This document shows, piece after piece, positions 43,989 to 51,179 of a stretch of DNA of 64,000 nt. This DNA is from Bacteroidales bacterium. Its GTDB lineage: Bacteria; Bacteroidota; Bacteroidia; Bacteroidales; UBA932. Position 1 is the stretch's first letter, and every line of letters starts with the position of its first letter. The stretch spans positions 1-64,000 of the forward strand of contig JAFUZO010000079.1 in NCBI GenBank assembly GCA_017476575.1, in the 5' to 3' direction. A program made the position numbers and the translations under genes. The notes under the pieces are model-generated. The model saw nothing but the letters and a program-made list of their open reading frames with translations, was not told where the DNA came from and made no database searches.

Positions 43989-45310
43989 CGGCGGCGCATC
44001 CCCCGCATCTGCTGCATGAGGTTGCCGGTCATGGCGGTCTTCATGACCTTGCGGGTGCCTTCGAACTGCTTCAGAAGGCGGTTCACCTCCGGCAGGGAGG
44101 TACCGGAGCCGTCCGCGATGCGCTTGCGGCGGCTGCCGTTGATGATTTCGGGATGCTCGCGCTCGTACGGGGTCATGGACAGGATGATGGCCTCCACGCC
44201 CTTGAACGCGTCGTTGTCGATGTCCACGTCCTTGATGGCCTTGCCGACACCCGGAATCATGGACGCAAGGTCCTTGATGTTGCCCATCTTCTTGACCTGC
44301 TGGATCTGGTTGTAGAAGTCCCAGAGGGTGAACTGGTCCTTGGCGAGTTTCTTCTTCAGGGCGCGGGCTTCCTTCTCGTCGAACTGCTCCTGGGCCTTCT
44401 CCACGAGGGTGACGACATCGCCCATGCCGAGGATCCGGTCGGCGATCCGGGAAGGGTGGAACACGTCCAGCGCCTCCATCTTCTCGCCGGAGGACACGAA
44501 CTTGATGGGCTTGCCGACCACCGCCTTGATGGAAAGGGCCGCACCGCCGCGGGTGTCGCCGTCCATCTTGGTGAGGACCACGCCGTCGAAGTCCAGGCGG
44601 TCGTTGAAGGCCTTGGCGGTCTCCACCGCATCCTGCCCGGTCATGGCATCCACCACAAACAGGGTTTCGGTAGGTTGTACGGCCTGGTGGAGGGCAGAAA
44701 TCTCATCCATGAGTTGCTGGTCGACGGCCAGACGGCCCGCGGTATCGATGATGACGACGGAATATCCCTCTGCCTTCGCCCGCGTGATGGCCCCCTTGGC
44801 AATTTTGACGGGATCCTTCTCCCCCTCCTCGGTATAGACGGGGACGCCGATGCCCTCACCGAGGACCTTGAGCTGCTCGATGGCCGCCGGGCGGAAGGTG
44901 TCGCAGGCAGCCAGGAGGACCTTCATTCCCCGCTTCGACTTGACATGCAGGGCCAGTTTGCCGGAGAAGGTCGTCTTGCCCGAACCGTTCAGACCGGCCA
45001 CGAGGACGATGCCCGGATTGCCCTTGAGATTGATATCCTGCGCCGCCGAGCCCATGAACTCGGTGAGTTCGTCGTGCATGATTTTCACCATCATCTGCTG
45101 CGGCTTCACCGCCGTGAGCACGTCGGCCCCGATAGCCTTGTCCTTCACGTGGTTGCAGAAGTCCTTCGCCACCTTGTAGCTGACATCGGCATCCAGCAGT
45201 GCCTTGCGGATGTCCTTGACGGTCTCCGCCACATTGATTTCGGTGATCCTGCCCTCACCCTTCAGGATCTTGAAAGACCTTTCCAGCCTTTCGCTCAGGT
45301 TCTCGAACAT
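43985..45310 (-). CDS. ffh: Signal recognition particle protein Ffh
   Basis: Ffh is the SRP54 GTPase that targets membrane proteins. The 441-residue protein has the N domain, the G domain (LVAGLNGSGKTTFSGKLA, DTFRPAA, IDTAGRLAVD, TKMDGDTRGGAAL) and the methionine-rich M domain (MGNIKDLASMIPG, TGNLMQQMRGMRRR). The start is 45310 (MFENLSERLERSF). Upstream codons in frame cross the promoter and the next gene's terminator. SRP RNA is not in this window. Confidence 0.95.
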   Translation of the reverse strand: MFENLSERLERSFKILKGEGRITEINVAETVKDIRKALLDADVSYKVAKDFCNHVKDKAIGADVLTAVKPQQMMVKIMHDELTEFMGSAAQDINLKGNPGIVLVAGLNGSGKTTFSGKLALHVKSKRGMKVLLAACDTFRPAAIEQLKVLGEGIGVPVYTEEGEKDPVKIAKGAITRAKAEGYSVVIIDTAGRLAVDQQLMDEISALHQAVQPTETLFVVDAMTGQDAVETAKAFNDRLDFDGVVLTKMDGDTRGGAALSIKAVVGKPIKFVSSGEKMEALDVFHPSRIADRILGMGDVVTLVEKAQEQFDEKEARALKKKLAKDQFTLWDFYNQIQQVKKMGNIKDLASMIPGVGKAIKDVDIDNDAFKGVEAIILSMTPYEREHPEIINGSRRKRIADGSGTSLPEVNRLLKQFEGTRKVMKTAMTGNLMQQMRGMRRR

Positions 45311-45331
45311 ACTTTCTTTCTTTTGATCGCG

Positions 45332-45339
45332 CAAAGATA
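45332..45339 (-). promoter_or_regulatory. ffh promoter, -7 box
   Basis: TATCTTTG on the minus strand lies 21 nt before the ATG at 45310. Confidence 0.62.
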
Positions 45340-45352
45340 CATATTTATTTAC

Positions 45353-45380
45353 AAAAAAAGGCCAGGCGCGAGGCCTGACC
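45353..45380 (-). terminator. Terminator of the aquaporin gene
   Basis: On the minus strand GGTCAGGC and GCCTGGCC form an 8-bp stem around CTCGC, followed by TTTTTTT. Confidence 0.88.
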
Positions 45381-45401
45381 ATTCCAGAATCTGCCAGAAG
45401 G

Positions 45402-46076
45402 CTACTTCTCCTTCGGAGCAAGGCCCTTCCAGGCAAAAGCGCTGAGGGCACCTCCGACAAGCGGGGCTGCAATGAAGACCCATACATCCTTCAAAGCCTG
45501 GCCGCCGGCGAAGAGAGCCGGACCGATGGAACGGGCCGGATTGACCGACGTGCCGGTCAGATTGATGCAGACGAGGTGGATGAGGATGAGGGTAAGACCG
45601 ATGGCGAGGCCTGCAAAATTGCCGGCACCGACCTTGGCGTCTGTCGTTCCGAGGACGACGAGCACGAAAAGGAAGGTTGCGATGGCCTCGACCAGGAAGG
45701 CTCCGCCAACACCGCCGGCATTGGCGACGCCGTTGGACCCGAGTGCTCCTGTGAGATCAGGTGCAGCGACGACATTCACCACCAGGAGGAGCACAGCACC
45801 GGCGAGGATACCGCCGATAAGCTGTCCGATCCAGTATCCGACAGCATCCTTCCAGCTCATACGGCCAGAAAGGGCGACGCCGAGGGTGATGGCCGGATTG
45901 ATGTGGCAGCCGCTGATGCCGCCGATGGTGTAGGCCATGGCGACAACAGAAAGACCGAAAGCTATGGCCGTTCCCACCACGCCAGCAGGAGTGCCGCAGC
46001 CGAGGAACATCGCAGTTCCGCAGCCCAAGAATGTAAGGACAAATGTGCCCAGACACTCAGCGAAATACTTCTTCAT
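45402..46076 (-). CDS. aqpZ: Aquaporin Z-like channel
   Basis: The 224-residue MIP-family channel has six hydrophobic helices and both NPA boxes (GCHINPAITLGVALSG and TSVNPARSIGPALF). The Arg after the second NPA and the His in ISGCHINPA indicate a water-type selectivity filter rather than a glycerol facilitator, although this is a motif-based inference. It begins MKKYFAECLGTFVLTF. It has its own promoter and terminator and is divergent from an AraC-type regulator. Confidence 0.93.
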   Translation of the reverse strand: MKKYFAECLGTFVLTFLGCGTAMFLGCGTPAGVVGTAIAFGLSVVAMAYTIGGISGCHINPAITLGVALSGRMSWKDAVGYWIGQLIGGILAGAVLLLVVNVVAAPDLTGALGSNGVANAGGVGGAFLVEAIATFLFVLVVLGTTDAKVGAGNFAGLAIGLTLILIHLVCINLTGTSVNPARSIGPALFAGGQALKDVWVFIAAPLVGGALSAFAWKGLAPKEK

Positions 46077-46104
46077 ATAACTGATGTGTTTTGGTTTAGT
46101 GTTT

Positions 46105-46112
46105 CAAAGTTA
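46105..46112 (-). promoter_or_regulatory. aqpZ promoter, -7 box
   Basis: TAACTTTG on the minus strand gives a leader of about 22 nt before the ATG at 46076. Confidence 0.6.
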
Positions 46113-46143
46113 GACATTTTAAGTGGAAATCAAAACTTTTTGC

Positions 46144-46151
46144 TATTTTTG
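46144..46151 (+). promoter_or_regulatory. AraC-type gene promoter, -7 box
   Basis: TATTTTTG on the plus strand directly precedes a cluster of four in-frame ATGs. Confidence 0.6.
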
Positions 46152-46158
46152 TATGTCA

Positions 46159-46632
46159 ATGCCGATGTCTATGGCACATAAGAAAATCACATTCAGACAG
46201 CAGCTCCGCCGCCTTTTCCATCGGGAGAAGCCGACAGGTCGGCGGCATGAGCCGTCGTCCCGCACCGTGCGCATGATGGATGAACTGGACAAGAAGCTGC
46301 CCCTGTGGGTGGAACGGAAAGGCTACCGCGATCCAGCCCGCACGCTCGAGGAAACCGCCAGACAGCTGGGAACAGAGAAAGGAATCCTCCAACGCTATTT
46401 CCACGAACGGATGCAGGTCGATTTCCGGACTTGGCGCACCCGGCTCCGGATTGAAGAGGCAAAGTACCTGCTCTTGTCGGAGCTTGACACACCGGCTTCC
46501 GTCATCGCCGGGAAGGTCGGCTTCAGCGACCGCTCCAATTTCTGCCGCCAATTCACCGCCCTGACCGGCACCACACCCGGCGCCTGGCGGAAACAGGCCA
46601 CCCGTCTCACGACGGACAGCCTGCAAGGGTAG
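46159..46632 (+). CDS. AraC-family DNA-binding protein, short
   Basis: The protein of about 157 residues consists of a basic N-terminal segment and one AraC-type double helix-turn-helix (LEETARQLGTEKGILQRYF and ASVIAGKVGFSDRSNFCRQF, ending TPGAWRK). No ligand-binding domain is present. Four in-frame ATGs at 46153, 46159, 46165 and 46171 follow the -7 box. The first precedes the likely transcript start, so 46159 or later is favoured. It is divergent from aqpZ, which it may regulate. Confidence 0.82.
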   Translation: MPMSMAHKKITFRQQLRRLFHREKPTGRRHEPSSRTVRMMDELDKKLPLWVERKGYRDPARTLEETARQLGTEKGILQRYFHERMQVDFRTWRTRLRIEEAKYLLLSELDTPASVIAGKVGFSDRSNFCRQFTALTGTTPGAWRKQATRLTTDSLQG

Positions 46633-46662
46633 TGTTTATGTTCAACTGAATACAGGGCCTGG

Positions 46663-47001
46663 CTATTCTTGGAATATAGAGACATCCAGGCCGAGTAGTT
46701 TCATGCGCCGCCGGATGGCCGGAACCTCCTTTTCCAAAAACTCCCGCCTCTGGGCGGCAAGGATGGTCCCGGGGGCGTCAGCCGCCACGAAGTAGCCGAT
46801 ACCGCGTTTGTTGTAGATGATGCCGTCTGCCGTCAACTTTTCATAGCAGCGCATCATCGTATTGGGATTCACCCCGATCTCCGACCCGTACTCCCGGACG
46901 GAGGGGATACGCTCCTCCGCCTTCAGTTCACCGCTGATGATACGTTCCGAGATGGAGTCGCAGATCTGGAGGTAGATGGGTTTTTCGGGACTGAAATTCA
47001 T
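46663..47001 (-). CDS. GntR/YtrA-family repressor
   Basis: The 112-residue protein has a GntR winged helix (PIYLQICDSISERIISGELKAEERIPSVREYGSEIGVNPNTMMRCYEKL, read in pieces) and a short C-terminal helical dimer part, as in YtrA-type regulators, which typically control adjacent ABC transporter genes. The start is 47001 (MNFSPEKPIY), after the permease stop. It is the third gene of the ABC operon, and a palindrome at the operon promoter is its likely operator. Confidence 0.9.
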   Translation of the reverse strand: MNFSPEKPIYLQICDSISERIISGELKAEERIPSVREYGSEIGVNPNTMMRCYEKLTADGIIYNKRGIGYFVAADAPGTILAAQRREFLEKEVPAIRRRMKLLGLDVSIFQE

Positions 47002-47005
47002 GGCA

Positions 47006-47821
47006 CTAATGTTTAAGGGTTTTGAGTCGGTAGAAGATGCCGGCACCGATGCCGACAGTCAGCAGGGCGGACCATACATACGACGCATTCAAGATGGAAT
47101 GGAACAACCGCAGACTGGCCTCTTCATCCATCCCGCTCATCGATTCCACCCACTGCGGTGTGAATGCGCCCAAGATCAGGGACAAGACCAGTCCGACACC
47201 CATGGAGATGCCGATGGCGCCGATGATCTTGTGCTTCTTGAAGCAGATGCCGCAGAGGAGGAAATACAGGAAATTGAAGCAGAGCCCCAGAACCGACATG
47301 GTGATCAGCGCTCCCGGCGACAGGAGGTTCACACGCTCCCCGTTGATTTCAGTCAGGCTGCCCAGCAGGCCATTGTAGGCCACGCCCGTCCCGGTGAACA
47401 GGGACTTACCGAAGGTCGGATCCAGGAGGGCCAGGATGCCGTCCAGGATGAAGTAGACCCCGATGTAGATGACCGGGATGACGATGAGGGTCATCACCAG
47501 CATGGATACGAACTTCTCCGGGGTGGAAGCGGGAATCATCAGCCAGGACGACCCGGCCCGCTTCTCCGTCAGGTATCCGTAGGTACGCGTCTGATAGAGT
47601 TCGAGGGCACAGAAGGCAAGGATGAACATCGTGACACGGGCCTCGATGGGCGGCGCGACCCACCGCTGTGCGAAGACCAAGGAGCACAGCACCCAGATGA
47701 TATAGAGGATCAGTCCGGAGCAGCCGATGAGGACCGCGGCCTTGGAGTGGTTGCGTCCCATCTGCTTGAGGTCGTAGAGGAAATAGGTTCCGAAACGCTT
47801 GAAGTCGAATGTCTCTTTCAT
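47006..47821 (-). CDS. ABC transporter permease
   Basis: The 271-residue protein has six predicted hydrophobic segments, including AVLIGCSGLILYIIWVLCSLVF, MLVMTLIVIPVIYIGVYFI and SVLGLCFNFLYFLLCGICF. Its N-terminus is short and cytoplasmic. It lies between the ABC ATPase and the GntR regulator, in the layout of YtrA-controlled exporters. The substrate is unknown; cell-envelope stress or peptide export is usual for such systems. Confidence 0.82.
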   Translation of the reverse strand: MKETFDFKRFGTYFLYDLKQMGRNHSKAAVLIGCSGLILYIIWVLCSLVFAQRWVAPPIEARVTMFILAFCALELYQTRTYGYLTEKRAGSSWLMIPASTPEKFVSMLVMTLIVIPVIYIGVYFILDGILALLDPTFGKSLFTGTGVAYNGLLGSLTEINGERVNLLSPGALITMSVLGLCFNFLYFLLCGICFKKHKIIGAIGISMGVGLVLSLILGAFTPQWVESMSGMDEEASLRLFHSILNASYVWSALLTVGIGAGIFYRLKTLKH

Positions 47822-47833
47822 GGCAGGGAGGGT

Positions 47834-48655
47834 TTAGAACAGGGATTTGACGAGGTCCTTGTGGGCATGGACCGTATTGAAGAAGGCCTCCATGTGGACC
47901 TTGGATTCCTCCCCGGTCACGTTCGGATAGACCTGGATGCAGCCGCCGGGCGCCTGCTCGACGTAGAGGGCTTCGGGATGGAGTTCCGTGCCGTAGTCGA
48001 AATAGAACCGGGCGGCAATCTCCTGGACACTCGCATTGACCAGGACATCCTGCTTGTCCAGGATGATGACCGGGTCGATGATGTTCTCCAGGTCGCGCAC
48101 CTGGTGGGTGGAAATCACGATGGCCGCCTCTTCCGAGGTGTAGCGGGTGACCGCCTTGCGGAACTGGGCCTTGGAGGGGATGTCGAGACCGTTGGTCGGC
48201 TCATCCATATAGTAATACTTCGCGTTGCAGGCGAGGGCGAAGGTAATCCAGGCCTTCTTGAGCTGACCGGCGGACATCGTGTTCATGCGCTGGAGCGGGT
48301 CCACCTCGAACTCGCGGAGGACGGTTTCGAACTTTCCGAGGTCGAAGGCTGGCCAGAAAATACCGGTCTCCTTGGCAAAATCGAGGGCGCGGGCGTTCAC
48401 CGGCGCCACCTCGTCGCTCAAGTAGAACTGTTCGCCGAGAAGGGAGGGCTCACGGCGGAACGGCGTGCGGCCGTCGACGTCGATGCTGCCGGAAAGCGGT
48501 TTCTTGAGTCCGCAGAGCAGGGTCAGCAGGGTGGTCTTCCCCACCCCGTTCTCCCCGAGCAGGCCGTAAATGTTGCCCGGCTTGATCTGCATCGTAATGT
48601 TTTTCAGGACGGGCTTGGAACCGTAACTGAAACCGAGATCATGGACTTGTATCAT
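47834..48655 (-). CDS. ABC transporter ATP-binding protein
   Basis: The 273-residue ATPase has Walker A GLLGENGVGKTTLLTLLCG, a variant signature MSAGQLKKAWI in place of LSGGQ, Walker B YYYMDEPTNGLD and the switch histidine in VISTHQVRDL. It is the first gene of the ABC-permease-GntR operon. Its promoter overlaps a palindromic operator. Confidence 0.93.
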   Translation of the reverse strand: MIQVHDLGFSYGSKPVLKNITMQIKPGNIYGLLGENGVGKTTLLTLLCGLKKPLSGSIDVDGRTPFRREPSLLGEQFYLSDEVAPVNARALDFAKETGIFWPAFDLGKFETVLREFEVDPLQRMNTMSAGQLKKAWITFALACNAKYYYMDEPTNGLDIPSKAQFRKAVTRYTSEEAAIVISTHQVRDLENIIDPVIILDKQDVLVNASVQEIAARFYFDYGTELHPEALYVEQAPGGCIQVYPNVTGEESKVHMEAFFNTVHAHKDLVKSLF

Positions 48656-48663
48656 ACCTTTTC

Positions 48664-48685
48664 GTGTATTAGTTTATTAGTACAC
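48664..48685. promoter_or_regulatory. Palindromic operator for the GntR/YtrA-type repressor
   Basis: A 22-bp imperfect palindrome has outer half-sites GTGTA and TACAC and inner TTAG/TTAG elements (plus-strand reading GTGTATTAGT then TTATTAGTACAC). It overlaps the predicted transcript start of the ABC operon and lies 8 bp before the ATG at 48655. Position and form match YtrA-type autoregulation. Confidence 0.65.
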
Positions 48686-48687
48686 CG

Positions 48688-48695
48688 CAAAGGTA
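48688..48695 (-). promoter_or_regulatory. ABC-GntR operon promoter, -7 box
   Basis: TACCTTTG on the minus strand lies just upstream of the palindromic operator. Confidence 0.65.
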
Positions 48696-48740
48696 AGAAC
48701 ATTTTTCGAATCAGCAATACTTTTTGTAAAAAATGTGAGT

Positions 48741-48817
48741 AAAAATAAACAGCCGCAGGCTGGGAGGAACGAGAACCCGAAGGGCCCGAAGGTGGAAGAA
48801 TGCGGGCGTTTATTTTT
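48741..48817 (-). terminator. Long palindromic terminator of the hydroxyacid dehydrogenase gene
   Basis: The arms AAAAATAAAC (48741-48750) and GTTTATTTTT (48808-48817) enclose a GC-rich 57-nt interior that extends the stem with GCCGCA/TGCGGGC. The stop codon of the dehydrogenase gene (48810-48812) lies inside one arm. The size and composition suggest a dispersed palindromic element rather than a simple hairpin. Confidence 0.6.
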
Positions 48818-49739
48818 GAAAGCCCCTGATATTTCCGGCCATCTCGTGGGCAAGGCGGGCACGGGCCTCGTGGCTGGACCAGGCGATATGCGGGGTCAGA
48901 TGGATGCGCTCCGGATGGGCGGCGTGGAGATAAGGATGGTCGGAGGAAAGCGGTTCCCGCTCGAAGACATCGATGCCGATACCGGCAATCACACCCTCGT
49001 CGACAGCCCGCACCAGGTCGGCCTCAACGGCAATGCCGCCCCGGCCGGTGTTCACCAGGATGGCGCTGCGCTTCATCTTGGAGAGTTCCGCGTACCCGAT
49101 GAGCCCGGCGGTCCGGGCGTCGTAGGGAGCATGGATGCTGACCACATCGGCCCGGGCCAGCAGTTCGTCCAGGGAGACCGACGGATAAGCCGTGCAATGC
49201 GAAGTGCCTGAGGTGGAATAGTAGACGACCTGCATCCCGAAAGCCGTGGCGACCTGCGCCACCTTCTGCCCGATGGCCCCCATTCCGACGATGCCCAGCA
49301 CCTTGCCGGAGAGCTCCGTGAACGGATGGGCGGCATCCGTGTGGATGCGAGCCTGCGAATAGCGGCCGTCCTTAACATAGGCATCATAGTGGAAGGCGTC
49401 GGCGGCGAGGTTCAGGATATGCATCCAGGTGATTTGCGCCACCGAATCCGTAGAATAGGCGGCGACATTGCGCACCTGTACCCCACGCGCCTCGCAGAGC
49501 GGCACATCGATGTTGTTGATGCCGGTACCCGCCTCGCAGACCAGCCTCAGTTTCGGAGCCGCATCCAGGAAGGCGGCATCGACGACAACCTTGTTCAGGA
49601 TGACCACATCGGCATCTCCGATCCGTTGACGGGCTTCCTCCGCCGTAGAAGCATTGTAGCAGACCAGTTCGCCCAGCGCAGCAATCTCGGTCAAGGGCGT
49701 CGTGCCCATCGTGGCGGCATCCAGAAATACAATCTTCAT
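48810..49739 (-). CDS. D-2-hydroxyacid dehydrogenase (glycerate/2-ketoacid reductase type)
   Basis: The 309-residue NAD-dependent enzyme has the Rossmann motif LGIVGMGAIGQKVAQVATAFG and the catalytic Arg (VNTGRGGIAVEADLV), Glu (GIDVFEREPLSSDHP) and His (HLTPHIAWSSHEAR). Substrate-binding GTGINNID is also visible. It most resembles glycerate dehydrogenases, but the substrate (glycerate, 2-ketoisocaproate or others) is not certain. TACATTTG provides a promoter, divergent from the next gene. Confidence 0.9.
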   Translation of the reverse strand: MKIVFLDAATMGTTPLTEIAALGELVCYNASTAEEARQRIGDADVVILNKVVVDAAFLDAAPKLRLVCEAGTGINNIDVPLCEARGVQVRNVAAYSTDSVAQITWMHILNLAADAFHYDAYVKDGRYSQARIHTDAAHPFTELSGKVLGIVGMGAIGQKVAQVATAFGMQVVYYSTSGTSHCTAYPSVSLDELLARADVVSIHAPYDARTAGLIGYAELSKMKRSAILVNTGRGGIAVEADLVRAVDEGVIAGIGIDVFEREPLSSDHPYLHAAHPERIHLTPHIAWSSHEARARLAHEMAGNIRGFQK

Positions 49740-49760
49740 GTTATTAAAGGTTTAAAGATA

Positions 49761-49768
49761 CAAATGTA
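49761..49768 (-). promoter_or_regulatory. Hydroxyacid dehydrogenase promoter, -7 box
   Basis: TACATTTG on the minus strand lies 21 nt before the ATG at 49739. Confidence 0.6.
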
Positions 49769-49780
49769 AGGAAAAATACT

Positions 49781-49788
49781 TATATTTG
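49781..49788 (+). promoter_or_regulatory. Promoter of the 49.8-kb unknown gene, -7 box
   Basis: TATATTTG on the plus strand lies 20 nt before the ATG at 49809. Confidence 0.6.
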
Positions 49789-49808
49789 GAGAAACAACCG
49801 CATAAGTG

Positions 49809-50339
49809 ATGACCGCATTGGACCCGATTCTCGCGCAACTCTCGGAAGAGGTGCGACAGACTCCCGCAGAAGATACCGGCGACAAGGACTATACGTCGGT
49901 TGCCGTGCAGTTCCTCCTCTCTCCCGGCGACGCCGGGAAACTGCTGAACGGCCCGCTGGACTACCGCCCCGCTCTGGAGCGGGAACTCTCCCGCAAGGCG
50001 TACCGGTCGATGCGGTATTGCCGGGCCCTCTACGCCCCGGACGACGACGAAGCCCTTGCCGACGTCATCGCCGACCTCACCTTCGCCCAACTGGACCGCA
50101 AGCCCATCATCAAAAAAAACCGGCCCGGAGACGAGGCGGACCGGGCGACAGCCTTCGTGCTCGGCGTCTACACCCTCTTCGCCCTGGCCGTCGGCAGCCG
50201 CGCCGGCTTCCGTCCCCTCTTCTCCCTCGCCTGGCGGAACTATTACCAACTCCTCGGCTCCCGGAGCGTCCGCCGCTCCTATGATCCCAGCTGGCACAGC
50301 CGCTACTCCCTCCGCAACGTCTTCTATCCCCTCGGCTGA
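49809..50339 (+). CDS. Conserved hypothetical protein
   Basis: I do not recognise this 176-residue protein. It has no signal peptide. One moderately hydrophobic segment (AFVLGVYTLFALAVGSRAGF) near residue 115 might be a buried helix rather than a membrane span. Several Arg/Tyr-rich stretches follow (SRSVRRSYDPSWHSRYSLRN). The start is the ATG at 49809, immediately preceded by an in-frame GTG. An acetyltransferase gene follows after 39 nt. Confidence 0.6.
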   Translation: MTALDPILAQLSEEVRQTPAEDTGDKDYTSVAVQFLLSPGDAGKLLNGPLDYRPALERELSRKAYRSMRYCRALYAPDDDEALADVIADLTFAQLDRKPIIKKNRPGDEADRATAFVLGVYTLFALAVGSRAGFRPLFSLAWRNYYQLLGSRSVRRSYDPSWHSRYSLRNVFYPLG

Positions 50340-50378
50340 CCCTGCCCCCTTTTTGCGTGAAACACTATCAACTGAAGT

Positions 50379-50885
50379 ATGGGCATGGACAGGACGATCC
50401 GCACAGCATCGGAATCAGATATTCCCGGAATCATGACGGTGATTTCCGCCGCCAGGGAAATGATGCGCAGAAGCGGCAATCCGTTCCAATGGCCGGAAGG
50501 CTATCCGTCCCGGGAGATGATCGGGCGCGACATCGCGTCGGGGGCGGGCCGGGTGCTTGAAGACGACGGCGTCATCGTCGGGTATTTTGCCTTCATCCCG
50601 TCCCCGGAGCCGGCCTACTCGGTCATCGATGAGGGAGAGTGGCTGGACGATTCGCTGCCTTACCATGTCATCCACCGGATGGCGAGCGTGCCGGATGTGC
50701 ATGGGGTGTTCCGGAGCATCATGGACTGGTGCCTGGCCCGCGAGAGGAATATCCGCATCGACACGCACCGCGACAACCGGGTCATGCAGCACTGTCTGCG
50801 GCGAGCAGGTTTCACATACTGCGGCATCATCCATCTGGCCAACGGAGAGGAACGCCTGGCCTATCAGCACATTGTTATGCTATGA
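50379..50885 (+). CDS. GNAT-family N-acetyltransferase
   Basis: The 168-residue protein begins RTIRTASESDIPGIMTVISAAR, the standard first strand and helix of GNAT enzymes, and has VHGVFRSIMDWCLARERNIRIDTHRDN (read in pieces) followed by MQHCLRRAGFTYCGIIHL, the region that binds acetyl-CoA. The QxxGxG motif is weak. The acceptor is unknown. It is the last gene before the pyr operon promoter. Confidence 0.85.
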   Translation: MGMDRTIRTASESDIPGIMTVISAAREMMRRSGNPFQWPEGYPSREMIGRDIASGAGRVLEDDGVIVGYFAFIPSPEPAYSVIDEGEWLDDSLPYHVIHRMASVPDVHGVFRSIMDWCLARERNIRIDTHRDNRVMQHCLRRAGFTYCGIIHLANGEERLAYQHIVML

Positions 50886-51025
50886 AATATCCATTGATGT
50901 CTATCTTTGGACGGCCGGGTATCTCCGGGAGAGATGAGGCGCAACCGGCTGCATCCTTGACGGAATAGATATTCCATGTGGATTTCTTTTTTTCAATTTT
51001 ATTTGCAAATCCCGTCAGGAGGTCG

Positions 51026-51033
51026 TATTTTTG
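51026..51033 (+). promoter_or_regulatory. pyr operon promoter, -7 box
   Basis: TATTTTTG matches TAnnTTTG. A TTTG at 51002-51005 gives a -33 element with about 20-bp spacing. The transcript should start near 51040, about 11 nt before the leader ORF. Confidence 0.7.
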
Positions 51034-51050
51034 CACAAAATTTGACCCGT

Positions 51051-51179
51051 ATGAGACAAGTCACCTACATCTTTTCACAGAGCATCGCCTGTGCCGATGA
51101 ATACCTTGTCTTTCCTCCTTTATTTCTCATTGACAACCTGTCCGGTTGTCTTTTTTTTGTGCCATGCTGGAAGAACTGA
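51051..51179 (+). CDS. pyr operon leader peptide (pyrL-like)
   Basis: A 42-codon ORF (starts MRQVTYIFSQSIACADEY, ends CLFFVPCWKN) begins shortly after the promoter, runs across a possible pause hairpin, a pyrimidine-rich tract and the intrinsic terminator, and stops with TGA at 51177-51179, whose A is the first base of a pyrC ATG. The design matches the E. coli pyrBI leader, where a ribosome close behind RNA polymerase prevents the terminator from forming when UTP is low. It is probably a regulatory peptide with no function of its own. Confidence 0.72.
   Translation: MRQVTYIFSQSIACADEYLVFPPLFLIDNLSGCLFFVPCWKN
51083..51130 (+). promoter_or_regulatory. Possible pause hairpin and pyrimidine-rich tract
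   Basis: CATCG (51083-51087) and CGATG (51095-51099) form a short stem with a 7-nt loop. It is followed by a pyrimidine-rich stretch (CTTGTCTTTCCTCCTTTATT region, about 51103-51130) in which low UTP would slow RNA polymerase. Confidence 0.5.
51132..51158 (+). terminator. pyr attenuator (intrinsic terminator)
   Basis: GACAACC (51132-51138) pairs perfectly with GGTTGTC (51144-51150) around TGTCC and is followed by eight T residues (51151-51158). It lies 6-21 nt upstream of the pyrC start candidates, inside the leader ORF, so it is an attenuator rather than an operon end. Confidence 0.88.

Noticed and set aside
48735..49211. Plus-strand ORF across the palindrome and the dehydrogenase gene
   Set aside because: It is antisense to a gene with clear catalytic motifs and begins in a palindromic element.
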